From positions 1 through 18,431 of the forward strand of contig JAFUWR010000283.1 in NCBI GenBank assembly GCA_017471125.1: 18,431 nucleotides of DNA, read 5' to 3'. The stretch is from Clostridia bacterium. GTDB lineage: Bacteria > Bacillota > Clostridia > Christensenellales > Aristaeellaceae. Positions 1 to 6,486 of this stretch are shown here, piece after piece. The position numbers were made by a program, and so were the translations under genes. Under the pieces are notes generated by a model. That model was not told the origin of the DNA, made no database searches, and saw only the letters and a list, made by a program, of their open reading frames with translations. The stretch's first letter is position 1, and each line of letters starts with the position of its first letter.

Positions 1-293
1 AGCTCAAGCCCGGCTGCGAGGAGGAGTACAAGCGCCGCCACGACGCTCTGGTCGAGGCCCGTGGCGGCAGGGTCTCCGAGGGGCCGGACAGCAACTTCAC
101 CATCTGGTACGGCGCGGGCTACATCTTCGGCTACGACGAGAAGGTCAGGTCCTTCGACCACGAGCCCACCGAGGAAGAGAAGGCCGCGGACATCGCCTGG
201 GAGACGCGGCAGATGGAGATCATGGACTGGCTCACCGACGACGTGGACTGGATCACCGGGCAGAAACACGAGCACATACGGCGCGTCATATGA
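1..293 (+). CDS. L-rhamnose mutarotase-like protein (RhaM/DUF718 family), 3' end only
   Basis: The gene enters from the left edge; 96 complete codons are visible, in frame from base 3 to a TGA at 291-293. The fragment contains EEYKRRHDAL, which matches the EEYxRRH segment of RhaM holding the catalytic Tyr and His. It also has a NFTIWY strand like the NYAIY strand of RhaM and a Trp-rich tail (MEIMDWLTDDVDW) in the place of the family's WWKYM region. RhaM interconverts the anomers of L-rhamnose in the cytoplasm and is a small dimeric ferredoxin-like protein of about 104 residues, so nearly the whole domain is present. The WPE segment that normally follows the catalytic His is not conserved (DALVEA instead), so the sugar specificity is open; 'mutarotase-like' is as far as the sequence goes. 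The next gene is convergent, so neighbours in this window give no metabolic context. Confidence 0.6.
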   Translation, partial: LKPGCEEEYKRRHDALVEARGGRVSEGPDSNFTIWYGAGYIFGYDEKVRSFDHEPTEEEKAADIAWETRQMEIMDWLTDDVDWITGQKHEHIRRVI

Positions 294-294
294 C

Positions 295-324
295 GAAAGC
301 GGAGATCGCACGATCTCCGCTTTC
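295..324. terminator. Bidirectional hairpin between convergent genes
   Basis: A perfect inverted repeat of 14 bases (GAAAGCGGAGATCG at 295-308 and its complement at 311-324) lies between the stop codons of the mutarotase-like gene (plus) and the trigger-factor-like gene (minus). The plus-strand side is followed by a moderately T-rich stretch (ATCGTTTACTTTTC). The position and symmetry suit a shared rho-independent terminator; the weak T-tract makes its efficiency uncertain. Confidence 0.7.
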
Positions 325-329
325 ATCGT

Positions 330-1277
330 TTACTTTTCTATGGTGTCAATGTCCCCGTATTCCCGCAGGCACTTCAACACCTTCCGCGTGATGACGTTGC
401 GCACCACGGCCTGCTGGGCGGCGTCGTCCATGTGGGCGGCGAGCTGTTCGAGAGTGACGCCGTTCTCCCGGCAGATGTCCCGCAGGACCTCGGCGACGGC
501 GTCCTCGTCGGCCTCGATGCGCTCCTCCCGGGCGATGGCGTCGATGGCCCGCTCCCGCAGCACGCCGCGCCGGGCGTCGGGGGCGTGCTCCTGCCGAAGC
601 TGTGCCCGGGTCTTGCCGGTGAACTGGCAGTAGGCGTCCAGGGTCAGGCCCTGCCGCTGGAGCTGGGCCTCCAGGGATTGGAGCTGGCGGTCGATGGACC
701 GGTCGAGCTCCGCGTCGGCGATGTCGCCGCCCATGCTGTCGGCCACCTGATCCAATAGCCGTATGCTCAGGTCCTCCTCGGCCTGTTTGTCGGCATACGC
801 CTGCAGGCCCTCGCGCATGCGCTGCTTGAGCGCGTCTAAGCTCTCCAGGCCGCAAACCTCCCGGGCGAAGGTGTCGTCGGGGTCGTAGGCGCGGCGCAGG
901 CGGATCTCGTGGATCACGCACTTGAACACGGCCTCCTTCCCGGCCAAAGCGGGCGCGTGGTACTGGGCGGGGAAGGTGACATGCACGTCCACCGCGTCGC
1001 CGACGTTTTTCCCGACCAGATGCTCCTCGAAGCCGGGGATGAACATGCCGCTGCCGAGGGTCAGCGTCTGCTTTTCGGCGGTACCGCCCTCGAACTGCTC
1101 GCCGTCGCAGAAGCCCGCGTAGTCCAGCACCACCTCGTCGTCCAACTGGCTGGGCCGGTCGGCCACCGGGATGTAGCGGGGGTTTTGTTCGATGAGCTGC
1201 TCGATCTGCTTGTCCACCTGTTCGTCGGTGACGATCATGCGCTCCAGCGTGCCGCGAAGGCCCTTGTATCCGATCAT
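330..1277 (-). CDS. Trigger-factor-like peptidyl-prolyl isomerase lacking the ribosome-binding domain
   Basis: The 315-residue product is a two-part protein. Residues about 1-125 are the trigger-factor linker and FKBP-type PPIase domain: it begins MIGYKGL, then VTDEQVDKQIEQL, the FKBP core DDEVVLDYAGF, SGMFIPGFEEHLVGKNVGD and VTFPAQYHAPALAGKEAVFKCVIHEIR. Residues about 130-315 form the helical C-terminal chaperone domain (FAREVCGLESLDALKQRM and following charged helices). Full-length trigger factor is about 430 residues and starts with a roughly 110-residue ribosome-docking domain; here translation starts just before the KGL linker. The ATG at 1277 was chosen because GGAG lies about 10 bases upstream and the 22 codons further upstream run through the promoter spacer. 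No signal peptide or membrane segment is seen, so it should be cytosolic. It probably acts as an off-ribosome holdase or prolyl isomerase; the client is unknown. Confidence 0.85.
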   Translation of the reverse strand: MIGYKGLRGTLERMIVTDEQVDKQIEQLIEQNPRYIPVADRPSQLDDEVVLDYAGFCDGEQFEGGTAEKQTLTLGSGMFIPGFEEHLVGKNVGDAVDVHVTFPAQYHAPALAGKEAVFKCVIHEIRLRRAYDPDDTFAREVCGLESLDALKQRMREGLQAYADKQAEEDLSIRLLDQVADSMGGDIADAELDRSIDRQLQSLEAQLQRQGLTLDAYCQFTGKTRAQLRQEHAPDARRGVLRERAIDAIAREERIEADEDAVAEVLRDICRENGVTLEQLAAHMDDAAQQAVVRNVITRKVLKCLREYGDIDTIEK

Positions 1278-1314
1278 ATGACGCTCACTCCAAATCGCAG
1301 TATGTGATAGGTAC

Positions 1315-1343
1315 AATCTACCACAAAACCCCGCCGGCGTCAA
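1315..1343 (-). promoter_or_regulatory. Promoter of the trigger-factor-like gene
   Basis: On the minus strand TTGACG (plus positions 1338-1343) and TAGATT (1315-1320) are separated by 17 bases, a good sigma-A match. The -10 box lies about 38 bases upstream of the chosen ATG at 1277. The promoter sits inside the alternative upstream extension of the reading frame, which supports the shorter start. Confidence 0.65.
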
Positions 1344-1385
1344 CGTTAATTCTCATTAAATGTGTCATAATTTATAGTACATTTA

Positions 1386-1414
1386 TTGACAAAGTTGATT
1401 AATGGTGCTATACT
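1386..1414 (+). promoter_or_regulatory. Strong sigma-A type promoter of fhs
   Basis: TTGACA (1386-1391), a 17-base spacer and TATACT (1409-1414) make the best consensus promoter in the window. It would give a leader of about 70 bases before fhs. Just upstream is an imperfect inverted repeat, AAATGT (1358-1363) with ACATTT (1379-1384), which might be a regulator site. The leader does not resemble a tetrahydrofolate riboswitch. Confidence 0.8.
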
Positions 1415-1490
1415 GTTTTCTGGTTGATAAAGCTGCGCGCGACGGGGAGGAAACCGGGCGACGGCGAAGATTTGAAGGAGGAAAACTGAC

Positions 1491-3251
1491 ATGCTGGATC
1501 CGACCATCTACAAGGATTGGCAAATCGCGGAGGAAGCCGAAAAGACGCTGCCTTCCGTGGACTATTTCCGTGAGAAGCTGGGCCTGCTGCCCGAGGAGAT
1601 CATCCCCTACGGCAAGACCCCGAAGCTGGACTTCATCAAGATCATGAACCGCCTGAAGGACAAGCCCGACGGCAAGTTCATCGAGGTCACCGCCATCACC
1701 CCCACCCCCCTGGGCGAGGGCAAATCCACCGTCTCTCTGGGCCTGATCGAGGGCCTGGCGAAGATCGGCAAGAACGTCGGCGGCGCGCTGCGCCAGCCCT
1801 CCGGCGGCCCGACCATGAACGTCAAGGGCACCGCGGCCGGCGGCGGCAACGCCCTGCTGATGCCCATGACCGAGTTCTCCCTCGGCCTGACCGGCGACAT
1901 CAACGACATCATGAACGCCCACAACCTGGCCATGGTGGCGCTGAACGCCCGCATGCAGCACGAGCGCAACTACACCGACGAGGAGATGGCCAAGCACAAC
2001 ATGGGCCGTCGCCTGGACATCGACCCCAAGCGCATCGAGATGGGCTGGGTGCTGGACTTCTGCGCCCAGGGCCTCAGGAACATCATCATGGGCGTCGGCG
2101 GCCCCAAGGACGGCTACCTGATGGAGTCCAAGTTCGGCATCGCCGTGGGCTCCGAGCTGATGGCGATCCTGGCCGTGGCCCGCGATCTGAAGGACCTGCG
2201 CGAGCGCATCGGCAAGATCGTCGTGGCCTACAGCCGCAGCGGCGAGCCCGTGACCTGCGAGGACCTGGAGGTTGCCGGCGCCATGACCGCCTGGATGCGC
2301 AACACCATCAACCCCACCATGTGCTACACCGTGGAGCATCAGCCCGTGCTGATCCACGCCGGCCCCTTCGCGAACATCGCCATCGGCCAGTCCTCCGTCA
2401 TCGCCGACCGGCTCGCCCTCAAGCTGTTCGACTACCACGTCACCGAGTCCGGCTTCGCCGCGGACATCGGCTTTGAAAAGTTCTGGAACGTCAAGACCCG
2501 CCTGTCCGGCCTGACCCCGAACGTCTCCGTCATCGTGGCCACCATCCGCGCCCTCAAGATGCACGGCGGCGGACCCAAGGTCGCGCCCGGCCGTCCCCTG
2601 CCCGTGGAGTACACCCAGGAGAACCTGGAGCTGGTGGAGAAGGGCTGCGAGAACCTGTTCCATCACGTGAACACCGTGCTCAAGTCCGGCATCGTGCCCG
2701 TGGTGTGCATCAACCAGTTCTACACCGACACCGACAACGAGATCAACCTCATCAAGCGCCTGTGCGCCGAGCGCGGCGTGCGCTGCGCCCAGTCCAACCA
2801 CTGGCGTCTGGGCGGCGAGGGCGCCAAGGAGCTGGCCCAGGTCGTCGTGGAGGCCTGCGAGGAGAAGCCCCAGATCAAGTTCCTGTACGACCTCGACATG
2901 CCCCTGCGCGAGCGCGTGGAGCGCATCGCCAAGGAGGTCTACGGCGCGGACGGCGTCGATTGGGCGCCCCTGGCCATCGAGAAGGCGAAGCGCTTCGAGA
3001 GCGATCCCAAGTACGCCGACTACTGCACCATGATGGTCAAGACCCACCTGTCCCTGTCCCACGACCCGACCCTCAAGGGCGTGCCGAAGGGCTGGCGTCT
3101 GCCCATCCGCGACATCCTGGAGTACGGCGGGGCCAAGTTCCTGTGCCCGATGGCCGGCACCATCTCCATGATGCCCGGCACCGCGTCCGACCCGGCCTAT
3201 CGCCGCGTGGACGTGGACACCGAGACCGGCAAGGTCAGCGGACTGTTCTAA
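1491..3251 (+). CDS. fhs: Formate--tetrahydrofolate ligase
   Basis: This cytosolic enzyme joins formate to tetrahydrofolate using ATP, giving 10-formyl-THF, the entry step of the methyl branch of one-carbon and Wood-Ljungdahl metabolism. The 586-residue protein carries the family P-loop TPTPLGEGKST near residue 70, the RQPSGGPTMNVKG block, the LTGDINDI and HNL region near 142, and VTESGFAADIGFEKFWNVKTR in mid-protein. The usual length is about 556-560 residues. The C-terminus departs from the common form: where typical enzymes read close to GAGFLVPLTGDIMTMPGLP, this one reads EYGGAKFLCPMAGTISMMPG. The ATG follows AAGGAGG (1475-1481) with a 9-base spacer. fchA and folD, the next two steps, follow on the same strand. 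The product is confidently identified; the divergent tail suggests a less common FTHFS subfamily. Confidence 0.96.
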   Translation: MLDPTIYKDWQIAEEAEKTLPSVDYFREKLGLLPEEIIPYGKTPKLDFIKIMNRLKDKPDGKFIEVTAITPTPLGEGKSTVSLGLIEGLAKIGKNVGGALRQPSGGPTMNVKGTAAGGGNALLMPMTEFSLGLTGDINDIMNAHNLAMVALNARMQHERNYTDEEMAKHNMGRRLDIDPKRIEMGWVLDFCAQGLRNIIMGVGGPKDGYLMESKFGIAVGSELMAILAVARDLKDLRERIGKIVVAYSRSGEPVTCEDLEVAGAMTAWMRNTINPTMCYTVEHQPVLIHAGPFANIAIGQSSVIADRLALKLFDYHVTESGFAADIGFEKFWNVKTRLSGLTPNVSVIVATIRALKMHGGGPKVAPGRPLPVEYTQENLELVEKGCENLFHHVNTVLKSGIVPVVCINQFYTDTDNEINLIKRLCAERGVRCAQSNHWRLGGEGAKELAQVVVEACEEKPQIKFLYDLDMPLRERVERIAKEVYGADGVDWAPLAIEKAKRFESDPKYADYCTMMVKTHLSLSHDPTLKGVPKGWRLPIRDILEYGGAKFLCPMAGTISMMPGTASDPAYRRVDVDTETGKVSGLF

Positions 3252-3266
3252 TCGGCAAAAATGTGA

Positions 3267-3299
3267 TATAATGTATGGGTGACAGCGATGTCACCCATA
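3267..3299 (+). promoter_or_regulatory. Extended -10 promoter followed by a 5' hairpin between fhs and fchA
   Basis: TGATATAAT (3264-3272) is a perfect extended -10 box; the matching -35 position (TGTTCT, 3244-3249) is poor. Directly downstream is a 10-bp perfect stem, TATGGGTGAC (3274-3283) with its complement at 3290-3299, and a 6-base loop. A transcript started here would begin at or inside the hairpin. Alternatively the hairpin is a processing or attenuation signal in a message started at the fhs promoter; no T-tract follows, so simple termination is less likely. Confidence 0.5.
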
Positions 3300-3323
3300 T
3301 TTCAAGTGATGGAGGATATACAC

Positions 3324-3947
3324 ATGGCAGTTGATTTCACCCAAGATTCCTGCCGGGCGTTCGTGGAGGTGCTGGCCTCCAACGCTCCCGTCCCGGGCGG
3401 CGGCGGCGCGGCGGCGCTGGTGGGCGCCATCGGCACGGCGCTGGGCAACATGGTGGGCAGCCTGACCGTCGGCAAGAAGAAGTACGCCGACGTGGAGGCC
3501 GAGATCGTCGCCCTGAAGGCGAAGTGCGACGGCCTGCAGAAGGACCTGCTGGACCAGGTGCCCGCCGACGCGGAGGGCTTCGAGCCCCTGGCCAAGGCCT
3601 ACGGCATCCCGAAGGACGACCCGAACCGCGACAAGGTGCTCGAGGAGGCCACCATCGTGGCGTGCAGGGTGCCCATGAAGATCATGGAGCTGTGCTGCGA
3701 GGCCATCGAGGCCATCGCCGTGTTCGCCGAGAAGGGCTCCCGCCTGGCCGTGTCCGACGCGGGCTGCGGCGCGGTGTGCTGCAAGGCGGCGCTCCAGGCA
3801 GCTTCCCTCAACGTGTTCATCAACACCAAGTCCCTCAAAAACCGCGAGGCGGCCGAGGACCTGAACGCCAGGGCCAACGGCATGCTCTCCAAATACTGCG
3901 CCATGGCGGACGACATCTTCGCCGCTGTGCGGGCCAATTTCAACTAA
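3324..3947 (+). CDS. fchA: Methenyltetrahydrofolate cyclohydrolase (FchA / cyclodeaminase fold)
   Basis: The 207-residue product belongs to the formiminotransferase-cyclodeaminase C-terminal family, which includes stand-alone FchA enzymes of about this length. FchA interconverts 10-formyl-THF and 5,10-methenyl-THF in the cytosol. The diagnostic N-terminal block is APVPGGGGAAALVGAIGTAL followed by MVGSLTVGKKKYADVE; helices with A(I)EAIAVFAEKGSRLAVSDAG and NVFINTKSLKN follow, as expected for this all-helical fold. The start at 3324 is set by GGAGG at 3311-3315 with an 8-base spacer; an in-frame ATG at 3279 lies in the intergenic hairpin and has no ribosome site. folD begins 17 bases after the stop, so the two are almost certainly cotranscribed. 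The adjacent FolD lacks its cyclohydrolase residues, which makes this protein the likely sole cyclohydrolase of the cluster. Confidence 0.93.
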   Translation: MAVDFTQDSCRAFVEVLASNAPVPGGGGAAALVGAIGTALGNMVGSLTVGKKKYADVEAEIVALKAKCDGLQKDLLDQVPADAEGFEPLAKAYGIPKDDPNRDKVLEEATIVACRVPMKIMELCCEAIEAIAVFAEKGSRLAVSDAGCGAVCCKAALQAASLNVFINTKSLKNREAAEDLNARANGMLSKYCAMADDIFAAVRANFN

Positions 3948-3963
3948 AAGGAGCATTTGACAA

Positions 3964-4848
3964 ATGGCGAAGCTGTTATTAGGCAAGGAAGTCACCGCCG
4001 CGCTGAACGCGAAGCTCCAGGCGCGTGTGGAGGAATTGAAGGCCAAGGGCGTCACCCCGAAGCTGGGCATCGTGCGCTGCGGGGAGAACCCGTCCGACCT
4101 GAGCTACGAGCGGGGCGCGACCGCCCGGGCCGAGCTGATCGGCGTGGAGGTCCAGAAGTTCGTGCTGCCCGAGGACGTGACCAAGGAGGCGCTGATCGAG
4201 CAGATCAAGGCCATCAACGCAGACGACTCCATCCACGGCGTCTTGATGTTCCGCCCCCTGCCCAAGCACCTCAAGGCCGACCAGGACGAGATCTGCAACA
4301 CCCTCGATTCCAAGAAGGACGTGGACTGCATGACCGACCTTTCAAACGCCGGCGTGTTCGAGGGCCGCAAGGACCTGGGCTTCCCGCCCTGCACGCCCCA
4401 GGCCTGCATGGAGATCCTGGACTACTACGGCATCGACTGCAAGGGCAAGAAGGCCGTCGTCATCGGCCGGTCCCTGGTGGTCGGCAAGCCCGCGGCCATG
4501 ATGCTGATGGGCAAGAACGCCACCGTGACCGTGTGCCACACCCGCACCGTGGACGTGCCGAAGGAGGCCCGCGAGGCGGACATCCTGGTGTCCTCGGCGG
4601 GCGTGTTGAAGAGCCTGACCAAGGATTACGTCAAGCCCGGCCAGATCGTCATCGACGTGTCCATCAACTGGGACCCCGAGAAGGTCAACGCCAAGGGCGG
4701 CAAGGGCGCCATCGCCGGCGACGCCGTGTTTGAGGAGGTCGAGCCCATCGTGGACGCCATCACCCCCGTGCCCGGCGGCGTGGGCAGCGTGACCACCAGC
4801 GTGCTGATCGGGCATGTGGTGGAAGCTGCTGAGCGAAGGGTCCATTGA
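3964..4848 (+). CDS. folD: FolD-type methylenetetrahydrofolate dehydrogenase, predicted to lack cyclohydrolase activity
   Basis: The 294-residue protein is full length for FolD and has both domains: the catalytic domain (GKEVTAALNAKLQARV, INADDSIHGVLMFRPLP, KKDVDCM, PPCTPQA) and the Rossmann domain (VVIGRSLVVGKPAA, ending ITPVPGGVGSVTTSVL). It should oxidise or form 5,10-methylene-THF with NAD(P). Two active-site residues are changed. The YVxxK motif is Y48-E-R-G-A52, so Ala replaces the catalytic Lys (Lys54 in E. coli, Lys56 in human), and Phe96 replaces the conserved Gln of VQLPLP (Gln98 / Gln100). The KDVD aspartate near 121 is kept. In the family the Lys is required for cyclohydrolase activity, so this is probably a dehydrogenase only, matched with FchA upstream. 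The ATG follows AAAAGGAG with a 10-base gap. Cofactor preference cannot be read with confidence. Confidence 0.93.
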   Translation: MAKLLLGKEVTAALNAKLQARVEELKAKGVTPKLGIVRCGENPSDLSYERGATARAELIGVEVQKFVLPEDVTKEALIEQIKAINADDSIHGVLMFRPLPKHLKADQDEICNTLDSKKDVDCMTDLSNAGVFEGRKDLGFPPCTPQACMEILDYYGIDCKGKKAVVIGRSLVVGKPAAMMLMGKNATVTVCHTRTVDVPKEAREADILVSSAGVLKSLTKDYVKPGQIVIDVSINWDPEKVNAKGGKGAIAGDAVFEEVEPIVDAITPVPGGVGSVTTSVLIGHVVEAAERRVH

Positions 4849-4970
4849 GGGAACAGGCAACAGGGAACAGGGAACAGGAATGGCGGCTGCCGCGCATCCT
4901 ATTGGAATAAAAACAAATCCGTAGGATTTGCGCCGCCATTCCCCATTTCCCATTTCCCATTCCCCATTTG
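4849..4970. repeat. Heptamer array plus palindromic element between folD and the DUF1576-like gene
   Basis: Four 7-base units start right after the folD TGA: GGGAACA (4849-4855), GGCAACA, GGGAACA, GGGAACA (to 4876). They run into GGAATGGCGGC (4877-4887), whose exact reverse complement is at 4932-4942. Between the arms are further complementary pieces (GCGCATCCTA with TAGGATTTGCGC) and a short hairpin CAAATCC-GTA-GGATTTG (4914-4930). The right flank (4943-4970) is again heptameric when read on the minus strand (GGGGAAT, GGGAAAT, GGGAAAT). The whole looks like a small symmetric, non-autonomous repeat of the REP/MITE/STRR kind. It may also act as a transcript-ending or transcript-stabilising hairpin after folD. 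Confidence 0.75.
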
Positions 4971-4996
4971 ATATATCATCTACGGAGGGATGTACT

Positions 4997-6307
4997 ATGG
5001 ATACCATTCGCAAAATGGAGACGGGCCGCGTGCTGCGTGCGGTGATGTGCGCTTTCACGCTGGCCTTCCTGATCGGCGGCCTCTTCGCGCCCGACCTGGG
5101 CCAGATGTTCTCCGGCCTGGGCCGCATCTGCACCCTCCCGGCGCAGCTCACGAAGGACTACTTCAAGCCGGAGCTGGGCAGCGTCTCCGGCTCGATGCTG
5201 AACTACTTCCTGGTGGGCGCGGTGTGCTGCGCGCTGATGTTCCTGCCCGAAGCCAAGGTCAACGGCGGCACCGTGCTGGGCTTCTTCCTGACCCTGGGCT
5301 TCTGCTCCTACGGCATGAACATCCTGAACATCCTTCCGCTGATGCTGGGCGTGGCGGTGTACTCCCTCATCAAGAAGCAGCCCTTCGGCAAGAACCTGAA
5401 CTTCTTCATGTTCTCCACGGCCATCTCGCCGCTGATCACCCACGTGCTGTTCTACTACCCCGTGGTGGGCGAGACGCCGCACCTGACCGCCCTGGGCGTG
5501 CTGCTGGCGCTGGTGGTGGGCGTGGTGTTCGGCTGCGCGCTGCCGCCGCTGTGCGCCCATTCGCCCAACTTCCACAAGGGCTATGACCTGTACAACGCCG
5601 GTCCCGCGGCGGGCTTTCTGTGCTTCATCATTTATGCGGTGCTGCACAAGACCCTCGGTGTGGACGCTCCGTCCATCGGCGCGGACCTGGGCGACGGGAA
5701 CGCCGCGTTCGTCAACGTGTTCTGCATCGTCGTGTTCGCGCTGTGCCTGATCTGCGGCGTCATGCTCAACGGCGGCTTCAAGGGCTACGGCGCGCTGTTC
5801 ACGGACTCGGGCTACAAGAGCGACTTCACCGCCAAGTACCCGGTGGGCGTGAACCTCATCAACATGGGCGTGTACGGCCTGTTCATCGTGGCCTACTACA
5901 ACCTGATCGGCGCGAAGTTCACCGGCCCGACGATGGGCGCGATCTTCTGCATGCTGTGCTGCTGCTGCAACGGCGCGACGCCCTGGAACGTGTGGCCCAT
6001 CATGGTGGGCTATGTCGTCATGGGCCTGCTCAACCGCGTCGGCGTCACCGCCTTCGCCGTCAACGCCCAGGCCATCATCGTGGGCCTGTGCTTCGCCTCG
6101 GGCCTCGCGCCCATCACCGGCGAGTATGGCATTTTGGCGGGTATCGTGGGCGGCATGCTGCACTACTGCCTGGTCACCAGCGTGCCAGCCATCCACGGCG
6201 GCTTCAACCTGTACAACGGCGGCTTCACCGCGGGCATCGTGTGCTTCATCTACGTGCCCATCCTGGAGAGCTACTTCAAGTCGAAGTCGCAGCGCCGGGC
6301 GGCATAG
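4997..6307 (+). CDS. Polytopic membrane protein, DUF1576-like, function unknown
   Basis: The 436-residue product is an integral membrane protein with about ten to twelve hydrophobic segments and a short basic N-terminus (MDTIRKMETGRVLRAV). I recognise it as resembling the DUF1576 family of Firmicutes, whose function is not established. The two halves look related: HKGYDLYNAGPAAGFLCFI near residues 193-212 mirrors HGGFNLYNGGFTAGIVCFI near 398-416, pointing to an internal duplication as in many transporters. A dense cysteine cluster (CMLCCCC, residues 318-324) lies in or beside a membrane segment. The ATG at 4997 is set by GGAGG at 4984-4988 with an 8-base spacer; the open frame extends upstream only through the repeat element. 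It could be a permease for a small molecule; proximity to the folate genes is the only functional hint and is weak because a repeat element intervenes. Confidence 0.75.
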   Translation: MDTIRKMETGRVLRAVMCAFTLAFLIGGLFAPDLGQMFSGLGRICTLPAQLTKDYFKPELGSVSGSMLNYFLVGAVCCALMFLPEAKVNGGTVLGFFLTLGFCSYGMNILNILPLMLGVAVYSLIKKQPFGKNLNFFMFSTAISPLITHVLFYYPVVGETPHLTALGVLLALVVGVVFGCALPPLCAHSPNFHKGYDLYNAGPAAGFLCFIIYAVLHKTLGVDAPSIGADLGDGNAAFVNVFCIVVFALCLICGVMLNGGFKGYGALFTDSGYKSDFTAKYPVGVNLINMGVYGLFIVAYYNLIGAKFTGPTMGAIFCMLCCCCNGATPWNVWPIMVGYVVMGLLNRVGVTAFAVNAQAIIVGLCFASGLAPITGEYGILAGIVGGMLHYCLVTSVPAIHGGFNLYNGGFTAGIVCFIYVPILESYFKSKSQRRAA

Positions 6308-6318
6308 TCGATCTCAAG

Positions 6319-6341
6319 GCCCTCCCTTTCGCGGGGAGGGC
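6319..6341 (+). terminator. Rho-independent terminator after the DUF1576-like gene
   Basis: GCCCTCCC (6319-6326), a 7-base loop and GGGAGGGC (6334-6341) form a GC-rich stem, followed by TTTAG and, 10 bases on, a run of seven T. It begins 12 bases after the stop codon and isolates the membrane-protein gene from the c-di-GMP genes. Confidence 0.85.
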
Positions 6342-6382
6342 TTTAGTTTGCAAATTTTTTTATATAATGTCTTTCTTTTCGG

Positions 6383-6411
6383 TGGACAATTCCCGGAAAA
6401 CATGCTACAAT
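6383..6411 (+). promoter_or_regulatory. Promoter of the c-di-GMP gene pair
   Basis: TGGACA (6383-6388), a 17-base spacer and TACAAT (6406-6411) preceded by TGC give a good -35 and an extended -10. Transcription should start near 6418, leaving a leader of about 70 bases before the ATG at 6487. Confidence 0.7.
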
Positions 6412-6442
6412 AAAATGTAAACTATATGATTGGCATTTAACC

Positions 6443-6469
6443 TGGCGGGGGAACGGCACGCCCGCGCCA
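6443..6469 (+). promoter_or_regulatory. GC-rich leader hairpin ahead of the EAL protein gene
   Basis: TGGCGGGG (6443-6450) can pair with CCCGCGCCA (6461-6469), with one bulged base, in the leader just upstream of the AAAGGGGGA ribosome site (6474-6482). It does not match the GEMM c-di-GMP riboswitch consensus that I know. A role in mRNA stability or translation is possible but unproven. Confidence 0.3.
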
Positions 6470-6486
6470 AGCTAAAGGGGGATACT

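Noticed and set aside
1415..1490. Possible tetrahydrofolate riboswitch in the fhs leader
   Set aside because: The leader is about 70 bases and lacks the conserved THF riboswitch segments; no convincing multi-stem fold was found by eye.
1383..3062. Open reading frame of 559 codons on the minus strand opposite fhs
   Set aside because: Composition is dominated by Leu, Val, Gly, His and Asp as expected from the complement of a GC-rich gene with C/G-ending codons; fhs on the plus strand is unmistakable and has promoter and ribosome site.
4976..6196. Open reading frame of 406 codons opposite the DUF1576-like gene
   Set aside because: Ala/His/Gln/Glu-rich complement of a membrane protein gene, with no recognisable fold or start signals.
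6412..6486. Possible GEMM c-di-GMP riboswitch before the EAL gene
   Set aside because: One GC-rich hairpin is present but the conserved GEMM sequence and tetraloop/receptor arrangement are not.
6430..6486. Upstream TTG start extending the EAL protein by 19 residues
   Set aside because: No ribosome site precedes the TTG, it lies in the leader hairpin region, and the ATG at 6487 has a strong AAAGGGGGA site.
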